Assembly (NCBI RefSeq): GCF_017094465.1
Contig: NZ_CP064791.1
Span: 1,922,001 to 1,986,000 of the forward strand
Length of the DNA: 64,000 nt
Direction: 5' to 3'
From: Halapricum desulfuricans
GTDB lineage: Archaea; Halobacteriota; Halobacteria; Halobacteriales; Haloarculaceae
The position numbers and the translations under genes are program-made. Below are positions 16,839 to 26,094 of the stretch, piece after piece. The notes under the pieces were generated by a model, which was not told the DNA's origin, ran no database searches, and saw nothing but the letters and a program-made list of their open reading frames with translations. The number at the start of each line of letters is the position of its first letter. The first letter of the stretch is position 1.

Positions 16839-17696
16839 CTACCACGAATTTTGCCTAAACGAAGACCTATCGAACTCCTTACCATCCGGTTCGACAGTCG
16901 TTCCGGGAGCATCTGGATGGTGGGTACGACAAAGTGTCACTAGATTCCGGAGAGAGTGGGCGTCGGCGATCGAGAGGTCCCAAGAGTCAAACACCCGTAC
17001 AGGCACGATGTGGTGAACTTCAAGTCCACGTGCAAATCGCTCTCGGTGCTCTTTATTTGAGATTCCACAAACGACGCATTCGGAGTCATCTCGTCGCAAG
17101 GCCCGGCGTCGCTGTCGGTGCCACACACCCCTGTACAACTTGGCCCAGTCAGAAACCGTCGAAATATCCTCCCCCCAGCAAGACATCGAGCAGTACTCTG
17201 TATCGAGCGATGCCCGACGCTCGAAGGACTCGCCACAACCCGTGCACGTCACCTCCACTTGGCGCTTTCGCGGTTCGTTAGCGCATTCGTTCGAACAATA
17301 CTCACCGGCACGGACCGAAGGGTAATATCGAAACGTCTCTCCACACGTCGCGCAGTCGGCAGTCTCGAAGGACTCGCCCGCCGTGATCCCGTGGCGCGCG
17401 AGCCAGTAACAGATCGTCGTCTCTGCGACGCCACATATTTCGGCGATCTCAGCCTGATCGCTGCACTTGTGCAGATACTGTTCCCGGAGCCACGATTCGT
17501 CCTGATATCGCGGCGAACGCTCGACATCGAGTCGATCGAGCCACCGGCGGATCGTGCTGGACGAAACGCCACATTCGTCGGCGATGTCACTGGCGGACCA
17601 CTGCTGTTCGACGTAGCGTTCGCGCAGATACGATAGCTCTCGATACGATCGGTCTGGTTTCGTATTCTCCGTATCAGAGTATCTATGATGTTTATT
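16839..17696 (-). CDS. Double-HTH, zinc-knuckle, HNH endonuclease (5' end disturbed)
   Basis: An open frame of 285 codons. Order: two tandem HTH units (SYLRERYVEQQWSASDIADE, then SWLREQYLHKCSDQAEIAE); two zinc-knuckle repeats of the CATCGETF..YCSNEC type; and a C-terminal HNH nuclease domain with CVVCG, LEVHHIVPV and NLVTLCRTHH. Resembles haloarchaeal homing-endonuclease-like proteins. Oddly, the frame has no ATG, GTG or TTG at its start: it begins right after a TAA at 17697-17699. The ATG at 17707 (MTNK) is in another frame; one extra A in the four-A run at 17695-17698 would join it to this frame (MTNKNKHHRYSD...). So this is either a frameshifted gene, an assembly error, or a gene using an unusual start. 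Confidence 0.8.
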   Translation of the reverse strand, partial: NKHHRYSDTENTKPDRSYRELSYLRERYVEQQWSASDIADECGVSSSTIRRWLDRLDVERSPRYQDESWLREQYLHKCSDQAEIAEICGVAETTICYWLARHGITAGESFETADCATCGETFRYYPSVRAGEYCSNECANEPRKRQVEVTCTGCGESFERRASLDTEYCSMSCWGEDISTVSDWAKLYRGVWHRQRRRALRRDDSECVVCGISNKEHRERFARGLEVHHIVPVRVFDSWDLSIADAHSLRNLVTLCRTHHPDAPGTTVEPDGKEFDRSSFRQNSW

Positions 17697-17974
17697 TTAT
17701 TTGTCATAATTTAAGTATGTATCAGTGCGGGTGGCCGTACCCCGAACTAGACTCGCGACGTGATCATACAAGAACCTGGGGACGCGAACCGTCCAGACAA
17801 CGGAAGAATGAAGATTGTCGTGTCATCTGATACTGCCGGCTGTAACTTCGTGGAAATATTCGCCACCGCGGGATAGCGACATTCTTCACGTGACCACGGC
17901 CGGTAGTATGAGGACAAAGGGCCCTCAACGGACAATCATAGGCTATCGGATGTGTCAGAGATAGGACTGTCAGA
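17697..17974. other. Intergenic region between HNH gene and pyrC
   Basis: Lower GC than the flanks, with a TATA-like TACTTAAA (17711-17718, minus strand) just before the disrupted HNH start. Short frames here show no protein-like features. Confidence 0.5.
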
Positions 17975-19255
17975 TCACGCGCTCCGGACGTTCTCACCGA
18001 CGGGTTCGCCGAACAGTTCCTCGTGGCGATTCTCGTAGACGACCGTCCCGCGGACCATCGTGAGTTCGGGGAAGACCGCGTCCATACCCTCGAAGGGCGT
18101 CCACTCACAGTTCGTGTGGGTTTCCTCGCCACGAACCGGCCGCGGATCGTCGGGATCGACGAGCACGAGATCGGCGTCGAATCCTTCCTCGATGCGACCC
18201 TTGTTCGAGAGCCCGAAGACCGCGGCGGGGTTGGCGGCGGTCAGATCGCGGACGCGCTCGTAGCTGAGATTGCCTTCGCGAGCCTCGTTCAACAGCAGTG
18301 GGAGCGCCGTCTCGACGCCGGGGACGCCGCTCGGTGCCTCCCAGATCGAGGCGTCCTTCTCGTCGCGCGTATGCGGCGCGTGGTCGGTCGCGATCATGTC
18401 GACGGTGCCGTCGACGACACGCTCGAAGACCTTCCGGCGACGGTTCTCCCGACGGAGCGGGGGGTTCATCCGGCCGAAGGTCCCCAGTTCGGGGAGATCG
18501 TCGCGAGAGAGAAACAGGTGATGGGGCGTGACCTCGCAGGTCATCCCCGCGTCGACCGCGATGTCGATCGCCTCGGGAGTGGATGTGTGAGCCACGTGGA
18601 TCCGCGCGTCGTGGTCGTTCGCGACGGTACAGGCCCGGCGGACGGCATCGATCTCGGCCTGGGGCGTGCGGTAGGCGCTCCAGGCGTCGGCGTCGTCGCG
18701 CTCGCGTGCACTATCGTTAAACCGCGTCGCGTCCTCCGCGTGAACAGTAACGGTCACGCCGCGCTCGCTCGCCCGCGCGACGGCGTCGGCGAACAGATCG
18801 GCGTCGATTCCCATGTTGCCCGTCGAGTCGGCGAGAAAGACCTCCCCGAGTGCGAACAGCGGGCGGTCGAACAGTTCCTCCGGCTGCCACTTATCGGTGA
18901 CGCCGCCGTTGATCCCGAAATCGACCAGCGAATCGGCGGCAAGCTTTGATTTCTGATCGAAGTGCTCGCCGTCGATCGTCGGCGGATCAGTGTTGGGCTG
19001 GTCGACGACCGTCGTCACGCCGCCGGCAGCGGCGCTCTTCGATCCGCTCGCCCAGGTCTCCTTGTGGCCGTAGCCGGGCTGGCGAAAGTGGACGTGGACG
19101 TCGATCATCCCGGGCAGGAGTCGCTTGCCCGAGGCGTCGATCGAACGCTCCTCGGCGGTAGTCGACAGCATCTCCCCAATCTCGGCGACGGTCTCGTCCT
19201 CGATCCGGACGTCCCGGGTGCGACCGTCCGGCAACGTTGCGCCCGTAATAAGCAT
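17975..19255 (-). CDS. pyrC: Dihydroorotase
   Basis: 426-residue amidohydrolase. Metal-binding HVH in MIDVHVHFRQPG, followed by GHKETW; VHVAHTSTPEA supplies further His ligands and ATDHAPHT the catalytic Asp. Closes carbamoyl-aspartate to dihydroorotate in pyrimidine synthesis. The length and the FRQPG motif favour dihydroorotase over allantoinase or hydantoinase. It stands alone, with the GH31 genes upstream on the same strand separated by 80 bases. Confidence 0.94.
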   Translation of the reverse strand: MLITGATLPDGRTRDVRIEDETVAEIGEMLSTTAEERSIDASGKRLLPGMIDVHVHFRQPGYGHKETWASGSKSAAAGGVTTVVDQPNTDPPTIDGEHFDQKSKLAADSLVDFGINGGVTDKWQPEELFDRPLFALGEVFLADSTGNMGIDADLFADAVARASERGVTVTVHAEDATRFNDSARERDDADAWSAYRTPQAEIDAVRRACTVANDHDARIHVAHTSTPEAIDIAVDAGMTCEVTPHHLFLSRDDLPELGTFGRMNPPLRRENRRRKVFERVVDGTVDMIATDHAPHTRDEKDASIWEAPSGVPGVETALPLLLNEAREGNLSYERVRDLTAANPAAVFGLSNKGRIEEGFDADLVLVDPDDPRPVRGEETHTNCEWTPFEGMDAVFPELTMVRGTVVYENRHEELFGEPVGENVRSA

Positions 19256-19335
19256 ACACCGGAGTGGAACGCGCGAGTGCCTAACGCTGACGATCTATCT
19301 CCCGTGGCGCGACCGCAAGGCCAGGCCCGGCCAGT

Positions 19336-22023
19336 TCACCAGATCTCACCCTCGTAGGATTCGGCCTCGCCCTCCCCCTCGAAGGAGACGCTCCCCGCGT
19401 CGGCGTACTCGACAGTCAGCGTCCAATCTTGCCCGTCCAGATCATCGAGTTCGAGGATCCGTAGTGCCGGAAGCGGCCCGGTTTCGATGTCGCCTTCGGT
19501 CTCCAGCGGGATCTCGCCGCGCTCGAACGTCGAGAGACGGTAGGTGACGTCGGTCCGACCGTCACCGTTCCACAGCAGGATTCGCTCCGTCTCGGCGTTG
19601 TCCAGGTGGGCCACGCCGACGTCACAGAGCGTCTCGACGATCGCCCGGGCCTGTTCGCCGGTCAGTCGCTCGCGGAAGTTGCCGAGCCAGTCCAGATCCG
19701 TCCGCTCGCCCGCGACGAACGCGCTCGCGTAGTCGTCGAGTTGGGATTTCGACCGAGCCGGAATCTCGAGGTGGCGAAGCAGTTCCCGGACGCGATCGAG
19801 GCGCGAATCCTCAGCGGCGATGACGTCGGCATCCGAGGCCGCGAGCCGAACGGTCACCGACGAACTGGTGTCGTGTGCGGGAATCGTAACTTCCTGTGTC
19901 CGGGCCTCGGGGTCGTACTCGACGGAGCCGTCCGCACCGTCGATCTCGACCGCAAGGTCCTCGCGGACGCCGCGGACGCACAGTTCGAGGTCCCGCGTCT
20001 CCGGGACGTGTTCGGTCGCGCCCGTGGCGGCCTCGACGGTCAGCTCGACCTGTCCGGGCTCGTAGGACTGGCGCAGGGTCGTCGTGGCGTATTCGCCGTC
20101 GCGATAGGCCCGGCTCGTCCCGTCGTCCTCGTAGAGGTCGAAGGTGTTGTCCGCGCCAGGGAACGCGAGCACTCGGAGCGTCTCGGGGGCAGCGGTGTCG
20201 CCGAACCCGGGCTCGCCGTCCATCGGGACGATCGCCCCCGCCTTCGCGTAGGACGGTACGTCGCCGAGATCGCCGTAGCGAGCGTGCAACCCGGCACGGG
20301 ACGGCCTACCGGAATCGAACTCGAACCACTCGCCGTCGGGCAGCCAGACGGTCTGTCGGGCCAGGTTCGTCGCCTCGTCGCGCTCGCGGACGTGCGGAGC
20401 GACGACCAGTTCGCTGCCGAAGTAGTACTGCTGGGGGACGTGGTAGGCGAGTTCGGTCCCGGGGTGGTGGTAGTACATCGGCCGGATCAGGGGGACCCCC
20501 CGATCGTGGTTGCGCCAGGCCATCGTGTAGAGATACGGGATCAACGCGTGGCGCAGCCGCAGCGTCTCGCCCAGGGTCTCCCGGACCGTCGGCTCGAACG
20601 TCCAGGGGCGCTTGTCGATGTATTCGATGTTGCCGGTGTGGATCCGGTTTATCGGACTGAACGCGCCGAACTGTGCCCAGCGGGCGTACAGCTCGCCGAA
20701 GCCGGTCGGCGTCCCGGTGGCGCCGAAATGCCCGCCGATGTCGTGGCTCCACCACCCGAAGTCGACGTTGCTGCCCGTCGCGGTGAGATACGGCTGGAAG
20801 GCAAGCGAGTCCCATGAGATGTAAGCGTCCCCCGAGAAGCCGATCGGATACCGGTGGCCGCCGAGGCCACCCCATCGTGAGAGGATAAAGGGTCGCCGAT
20901 CGTCGCGGGTCCGGTCGAGCGCGTGCAGGTGATTGAGCGCCCACAGCGGATCCAGTCCGTCCATCTCGGGTGATTCCTCCCACTGCTGCCAGTCGATCCA
21001 CCAGAAGTCCACGCCCGTCTCTTCCAGGGGGTTGATCACGTGCTCGAAGTAGCCACGCAGGAACTGGGTGTCGCTGGCGTCGAACTCGACCGGCCGTTCG
21101 CTCGCCGGGTCGATCCCCATGTGCTCGGCGATGTCGGGATAGGCGTCTTCGTGGGGGTAGACACCCTCTGCAGGGTGGATGTTGAGCGTCGTCCGCAGGC
21201 CTTCCTCGTGGAGCCAGTCGATGAATCCCTCGGGATCGGGAAACAGTTCATCGTTCCACGTCCAGCCGGTCCAGCCGTTGTGGTACTCGTTATCGGTGAC
21301 GTGCCAGTCCATGTCGAGCACACAGACCGACAGCGGCAGCTCCTCCTCGCGGAACCGGGTCATGAGTTCGCGGAGTTGGTCGTCGCTGTAGTGGTCGTAC
21401 CGGCTCCACCAGTTCCCCAGCGCCCATCGGGGGACCATCGGCACGTCCCCCGAAACGGCCGTGAAATCCTCGAGCGCGTCGAGATACGCGTGGCCGTATC
21501 CGAAAAAGTAGATATCCTCGTAGTCCTCGTGGGCGTCGCGTGGCGTCACCCAGCCGTCCGCATCGAAGACGAGTCGATCAGTGTCCTCGTGGACGGTCCA
21601 GCCGTCGCCGCCGAGCAGCCCCGGTTCGAGGGCGGTGCTGCCCTCAACGCGATCGAGCGTCCGGACCGTCCCGCCCATGTTGCCCAGGTCGTCGTCGCCG
21701 TAATGCCAGACCGAGCCGAGTTCGCGAACGTGCGCGGACAGCGTCGACGGGGCGAACGGTTCGTTAGCCGCGTACTCCAGTCGGATCGCCTCGGTCTCGA
21801 TGACGAGTCGACCGTCGTCACGAGAGGCCTCGAAGTCCGGAACGGGCTGATCACGGTGCCAGAACACCTGGCTCGGGCGATCCTCGAACTCGCCGTCCGG
21901 GTCGTACTCCGCCCGGACGAGCCGCGGTGTCAGAACTGTAAACCGAAACCGGTCGCCGCGGACGATCGCCGCCTCGTCGGCAACGGGGGAAAATTCAGGA
22001 ACATGATACGACGCGAGTGTCAT
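19336..22023 (-). CDS. GH31 family glycosidase, copy 1
   Basis: 895 residues from ATG at 22023 (MTLASYHVPEF). A GH31 N-terminal beta-sandwich is followed by the catalytic barrel: nucleophile Asp about 344 in DFWWIDWQQW, acid/base Asp about 399 in GFSGDAYISWDS. After the barrel come the proximal and DUF5110-like beta domains (LFPGADNTFDLYEDDG). Then a further region of about 170 residues (RVRELLRHLEIPARSK; LDWLGNFRERLT; RILLWNGDGRTDVTY) that I do not recognise, shared with copy 2. Likely alpha-glucosidase or alpha-xylosidase; the substrate cannot be set from sequence. No signal peptide, so probably intracellular. Confidence 0.88.
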   Translation of the reverse strand: MTLASYHVPEFSPVADEAAIVRGDRFRFTVLTPRLVRAEYDPDGEFEDRPSQVFWHRDQPVPDFEASRDDGRLVIETEAIRLEYAANEPFAPSTLSAHVRELGSVWHYGDDDLGNMGGTVRTLDRVEGSTALEPGLLGGDGWTVHEDTDRLVFDADGWVTPRDAHEDYEDIYFFGYGHAYLDALEDFTAVSGDVPMVPRWALGNWWSRYDHYSDDQLRELMTRFREEELPLSVCVLDMDWHVTDNEYHNGWTGWTWNDELFPDPEGFIDWLHEEGLRTTLNIHPAEGVYPHEDAYPDIAEHMGIDPASERPVEFDASDTQFLRGYFEHVINPLEETGVDFWWIDWQQWEESPEMDGLDPLWALNHLHALDRTRDDRRPFILSRWGGLGGHRYPIGFSGDAYISWDSLAFQPYLTATGSNVDFGWWSHDIGGHFGATGTPTGFGELYARWAQFGAFSPINRIHTGNIEYIDKRPWTFEPTVRETLGETLRLRHALIPYLYTMAWRNHDRGVPLIRPMYYHHPGTELAYHVPQQYYFGSELVVAPHVRERDEATNLARQTVWLPDGEWFEFDSGRPSRAGLHARYGDLGDVPSYAKAGAIVPMDGEPGFGDTAAPETLRVLAFPGADNTFDLYEDDGTSRAYRDGEYATTTLRQSYEPGQVELTVEAATGATEHVPETRDLELCVRGVREDLAVEIDGADGSVEYDPEARTQEVTIPAHDTSSSVTVRLAASDADVIAAEDSRLDRVRELLRHLEIPARSKSQLDDYASAFVAGERTDLDWLGNFRERLTGEQARAIVETLCDVGVAHLDNAETERILLWNGDGRTDVTYRLSTFERGEIPLETEGDIETGPLPALRILELDDLDGQDWTLTVEYADAGSVSFEGEGEAESYEGEIW

Positions 22024-22122
22024 ACCAACGACCTCCTCGGCGCGAGGGCAAAAGCGTACTGTCACGCGGCCGGGGGTGCGTGCACGTGCCCGAGCCGGTC
22101 AGACGACACGCGCCCGTCCATA

Positions 22123-24795
22123 TCAGATATCTATCGTCGCGTCACCGGTCCCCGACTCGGAGACGGTCACGAAGTTGCCGTAGTTGAGTGAGAACTGCCA
22201 ATCGTGCGTCTCCATCGTCGAGAGGGGGATCCAGTCGTACTCCGGAAGCGTTCCGTGTCGTGACTCGCCCTCGCGATTCGTCGGAACGCCACTGCGGTCG
22301 TACCGGGCGAACTGGTGAGTGATGTCCGTCCGTCGGGAATCGTTCCAGAAGAACAGTCGATCGTCGCCCGCGTAGTCGATCCGCTCGACGCCCGCATCGA
22401 CTAACGTCTCCGCGATGGCTCGCAACTGTCGATCGGAAAGCGCTGGGGCGAAGTTCCCGAGCCAGTCGAGTGTCATTCGATCGCCTCGCAGGAACGCCGC
22501 CGCGTGCTCCTCGAGCGGGGGTTTCGATCCAGCAGGCATCGAGAAGTGCCGGAGCATCGTTCGGATCTGCGGGAGACGCCAGCCCGCGTCGGCACGCAGA
22601 TTCGTGCCGTCGCCGTCGAGCGAGACTGTTAGCTCCTCGTCCGCATCGATTCGGTCGACAGTCACGGTCAGCGTCGCCGTCTCGTCGTCGTAGGACCGGG
22701 TGTACTCGGCACCGTCGACGGTCACGTCCAGACCGTCCCGGACGCCGCGGAAACAGATCTCGTAGGTCCGATCGTCGGGGACGTGTCCGATCTGGCCCCG
22801 ACCCTGTCCGATGTCGAAAAAGAGCCGGTCGCCGTGCCACTCCTGTCTGAGCTCGGTCGTCGCGAAGTCCCCATCTCGGGAGGCACAGGTGACGCCGTCG
22901 TCCTCGTAGAGGTCGAAGGTATTGTCCGCGCCAGGGAACGCGACGACCCGGAGCGTCTCGGGGGCAGCGGTGTCGCCGAAGGTAGGATCGCCATCAAGCG
23001 GGACGATCGCGCCCGCTTTCGCGTAGACCGGCACGTCCGACAAATCGCCGTAGCGGGTGTGGAACCCGCCCTCGTATCGCTCGCCGGAGGCGAAGTCGTA
23101 CCACTCGCCGTCGGGCAGCCAGACGGGACGACGCGAGAGGTGAGTGTCGTCGCCACGTTCGCGAACGTGTGGAGCGGCGAGCAACTCGCTGCCGAAGTAG
23201 TACTGGTTGGGTCGGTGATAGGCGGCGTCTTCCTCCGGATGGTGGTAGTACAGCGGCTGGATCGGCGGCTCACCCCGGGCGTGATTGCGCCGAACCATCG
23301 TGTAGAGATAGGGAATCAGTTCGTGGCGGCGCACGAGCGCGTCTTCGAGGGCGTCGGCGACCTCGCCGTCGTACTGCCAGGGCCGTTTGTCCACGTAGGG
23401 CATCTTCGCAGTGTGGATCCGGTTTATCGGACTGAGCACACCGAATTGTGTCCAGCGGGCGTACAGTTCCCCGAACTCGGTGGGATCGCCGGTCCCGCCG
23501 AAGTGGCCGCCGATGTCGTGGCTCCACCAGCCGAACTGGACGTTCGAGGCCGCACCGGTGAGGTAGGGCTGAAACGCGAGCGAGTCCCACGAGATCACCG
23601 TGTCGCCGGAGAACCCGACCTGATAGCGGTGGTTGCTGATATCCGCCCAGCGTGAGAGGACGAATGGGCGACGCCCGTCGCGCGTGCGGTCCAGCGCGTG
23701 CAGGTGATTGAGCGCCCACAGCGGATCCAGTCCGTCCATCTCGGGGGACTCGCGCCACTGCTGCCAGTCGATCCACCAGAAGTCCACGCCCGTCTCTTCC
23801 AGGGGATTGATGACATGTTCGAAATAGCCACGCAGGAACTGGGGGTCGCTGGCGTCGAACTCAACGGGCGTTCCAGTGTTGGGATCGATTCCCATGTGTT
23901 CGGCGATGTCGGGATAGGCGTCCTCGTGGGGATGCACGCCGTCGGCGGGGTGGAGGTTGAGCGTCGTTTTCAGCCCCGTCCCGTGGAGCCAATCGAGAAA
24001 TCTCTCCGGATCCGGGAACAGTCCCTCGTCCCAGGTCCAGCCGGTCCAGCCGTTGTGGTGCGGGTTGTCGACGACGTGCCAGTCCATGTCGATGACACAG
24101 ACCGACAGCGGCAGCCCTTCCTCGCGGAACCGGGACATCAGTTCGCGGAGGTCGGCCTGTGAGTACTCCCAGTAGCGGCTCCACCAGTTGCCAAGCGCCC
24201 ACCGGGGAATCATCGGTACGTCGCCGGCGATGTCGGTGTACGCCCCGAGCGCGTCGAGATAATCGTGGCCGAACCCGAAAAAGTACAGGTCCTCGTAGCT
24301 CTCGTGAGCGTCTCGTGGAGTCACCCAACCGTCGTCGTCGAAGACGAGTCGGTCGGTGTCCTCGACGACGGACCAGCCGTCGCGCGAGAGCAGGCCGGGT
24401 TCGAGATCGGTCTGGCCGTCGACGCCGTCCAGCGTCCGAGTCGTCCCGCCGAGGGTGTCCTCGCCGTCGCCGTAGTGCCACGTTTCGCCGAACTCGGTGA
24501 GGACGATCGACAGCGCGTCGTCGCTGAATCCGGCTCCGATCTCGTAGCGCAGCCGTAGATACTCGGTTTCGATCTCCAGCGTGCCGTTCGCGCGCGTGAC
24601 CGAGAACTCGGGGACCGGCTGGTCGCGGTACCAGACCGCCTGGCTCGGGCGATCCTCGAACGCCCCGTCGGGGGCGTATTCCAGTCGGACGAGTCGCGGT
24701 TCGAGTACGGTAAACCGGCAGTGCTCGGTCGTCACGGTCGCCGACTCGTCGGCGACTGGTTCGAACTCGGGCACGTGATAGTCGGCAAGTCCCAT
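22123..24795 (-). CDS. GH31 family glycosidase, copy 2
   Basis: 890 residues, paralogue of copy 1, 99 bases upstream of it and in the same direction. Nucleophile Asp343 in DFWWIDWQQW and acid/base Asp398 in GFSGDTVISWDS are both present, so both copies look catalytically competent. The unrecognised C-terminal region is also present (LRHFSMPAGSKPPLEE; LDWLGNFAPAL; RLFFWNDSRRTDITH). N- and C-terminal parts differ substantially between the copies while the barrel is nearly identical, even in silent positions. No signal peptide. The pair probably work on related substrates or linkages. Confidence 0.88.
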   Translation of the reverse strand: MGLADYHVPEFEPVADESATVTTEHCRFTVLEPRLVRLEYAPDGAFEDRPSQAVWYRDQPVPEFSVTRANGTLEIETEYLRLRYEIGAGFSDDALSIVLTEFGETWHYGDGEDTLGGTTRTLDGVDGQTDLEPGLLSRDGWSVVEDTDRLVFDDDGWVTPRDAHESYEDLYFFGFGHDYLDALGAYTDIAGDVPMIPRWALGNWWSRYWEYSQADLRELMSRFREEGLPLSVCVIDMDWHVVDNPHHNGWTGWTWDEGLFPDPERFLDWLHGTGLKTTLNLHPADGVHPHEDAYPDIAEHMGIDPNTGTPVEFDASDPQFLRGYFEHVINPLEETGVDFWWIDWQQWRESPEMDGLDPLWALNHLHALDRTRDGRRPFVLSRWADISNHRYQVGFSGDTVISWDSLAFQPYLTGAASNVQFGWWSHDIGGHFGGTGDPTEFGELYARWTQFGVLSPINRIHTAKMPYVDKRPWQYDGEVADALEDALVRRHELIPYLYTMVRRNHARGEPPIQPLYYHHPEEDAAYHRPNQYYFGSELLAAPHVRERGDDTHLSRRPVWLPDGEWYDFASGERYEGGFHTRYGDLSDVPVYAKAGAIVPLDGDPTFGDTAAPETLRVVAFPGADNTFDLYEDDGVTCASRDGDFATTELRQEWHGDRLFFDIGQGRGQIGHVPDDRTYEICFRGVRDGLDVTVDGAEYTRSYDDETATLTVTVDRIDADEELTVSLDGDGTNLRADAGWRLPQIRTMLRHFSMPAGSKPPLEEHAAAFLRGDRMTLDWLGNFAPALSDRQLRAIAETLVDAGVERIDYAGDDRLFFWNDSRRTDITHQFARYDRSGVPTNREGESRHGTLPEYDWIPLSTMETHDWQFSLNYGNFVTVSESGTGDATIDI

Positions 24796-24820
24796 CGAGC
24801 CACCTTCGGCTGCCGCCGTC

Positions 24821-25774
24821 TTAAGTTCCGGTGGCGTCTGCCGGGAGATCGTAGGTGACGCCCGTCGCCTCCTCGGAGACGTCCCACAGTCGCTCGGCTG
24901 TATCCTGGTCGTAAGATTGCTCGCTGGAGCGCTGGATCTCGGGCGCGCCTCGCATGTTCAAGAACCCACCGGGCCCGACGTAGCTCCCGCCGTCGACATC
25001 GTCGGCGACAGCACCGTATATCATCGGGAGTGCGCCTTTTCGGGCCGACTGCGCGAAGACAGTGTTCGCGAGTTTCATCGCGGCATACACCAGCTTCGAG
25101 CCCGATTCGCGGCCCGTTCGGGCCTGCAGGTTCGTATCCGCGTAGCCGGGGTGGACGGCGAGGCTGGTGACGTCGCGGACGCCTGCCGTATCGAGCCGCC
25201 GCTGGAGTTCGTAGGCGAACAGCACGTTCGCCAGTTTGCTCTGTCCGTAGGCGTCCCATTTGCCGTACCCGCGCTCCCCGTGGATGTCATCGAAGTAGAT
25301 CTCGCCGCGCTCGTGCACGCCGCTCGACTGGGTGACGACGCGCGCCTCGCCGTCACCGGCGCCCAGGAGACCCAGCAGGAGTCCCGTCAGCGCGAAGTGC
25401 CCGAGGTGGTTGACGCCGAACTGGGTCTCGAACCCGTCCGCAGTTTCGCGTCGAGGGATCGCCATCACGCCAGCGTTGTTACAGAGGACATCGAGCGAGT
25501 CGTACGTCTCACGAACGTCCTCGGCGAAGTCCCGGACCGACTGGAGGTCCGCCAGATCACACTCGCGGACGTCGAGTTGTCCGTCGGGCTCCTCCGCCTG
25601 GAGTTGCCGGCGGGCGTCGTCGCCCCGTTGGGTGCTGCGACAGGCCATGACGACTGTCGCCCCGCGCTGGACGAACACCCGCGTCGCCTCGAATCCGAGC
25701 CCGCTGTTCGCCCCGGTGACGACGATCGTTTTCCCGTCGAGTCGTGGCACGTCCTCGACAGACCAGTTGCTCAT
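24821..25774 (-). CDS. Short-chain dehydrogenase/reductase, retinol-dehydrogenase-like
   Basis: 317 residues from ATG at 25774. NAD(P) motif TGANSGLG near residue 20, NNAG motif (LCNNAGVM), catalytic Ser in QSSGVHERG, and YGQSK giving Tyr and Lys. Size and motifs match the classical SDR family close to retinol dehydrogenase-like proteins common in haloarchaea. The redox substrate is unknown. It lies just upstream of the GH31 pair on the same strand, 25 bases apart, so co-transcription is possible. Confidence 0.87.
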   Translation of the reverse strand: MSNWSVEDVPRLDGKTIVVTGANSGLGFEATRVFVQRGATVVMACRSTQRGDDARRQLQAEEPDGQLDVRECDLADLQSVRDFAEDVRETYDSLDVLCNNAGVMAIPRRETADGFETQFGVNHLGHFALTGLLLGLLGAGDGEARVVTQSSGVHERGEIYFDDIHGERGYGKWDAYGQSKLANVLFAYELQRRLDTAGVRDVTSLAVHPGYADTNLQARTGRESGSKLVYAAMKLANTVFAQSARKGALPMIYGAVADDVDGGSYVGPGGFLNMRGAPEIQRSSEQSYDQDTAERLWDVSEEATGVTYDLPADATGT

Positions 25775-25827
25775 GGAAGCGTCCACGGGCCGGAAGGCAA
25801 AAACGGGCGCGCTCCGAACGGCATCTG

Positions 25828-26094
25828 ATGTCCGATCCGGTTCCGATCACCGTGTACCGCCGCCACCCCTGTGAACTCTGTACGGAAGCGATCGAGACGA
25901 TCGAATCGGTCGCCGATAGCGCGGAGGTCCCGGTCGACATCGAGACTGTCGACGTGGACAGCGACCCCGACCTCCGCGAGAAATATGGCGATCGCGTACC
26001 AGTTGTACTCGTAGACGGCGACACGCAGTTCGAGGTGTTCGTCGACGAGAGCGTGCTGGTCGGCGCACTCAGAGATGCGAGTCAGAGCACCTGA
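25828..26094 (+). CDS. Glutaredoxin-like thiol protein
   Basis: 88 residues, thioredoxin fold family DUF836/glutaredoxin-type: redox motif CELC at HPCELCTEA near residue 14-17, and the cis-Pro motif RVPVVLVDG near residue 58. Such proteins carry out thiol-disulfide exchange. Diverges from the SDR gene and converges with archaemetzincin, overlapping it by 13 bases at the 3' end. Confidence 0.82.
   Translation: MSDPVPITVYRRHPCELCTEAIETIESVADSAEVPVDIETVDVDSDPDLREKYGDRVPVVLVDGDTQFEVFVDESVLVGALRDASQST

Noticed and set aside
16720-17974. Integrated element using tRNA-Val as attachment site
   Set aside because: I found no second copy of the tRNA 3' end downstream and no integrase gene, only the HNH gene.
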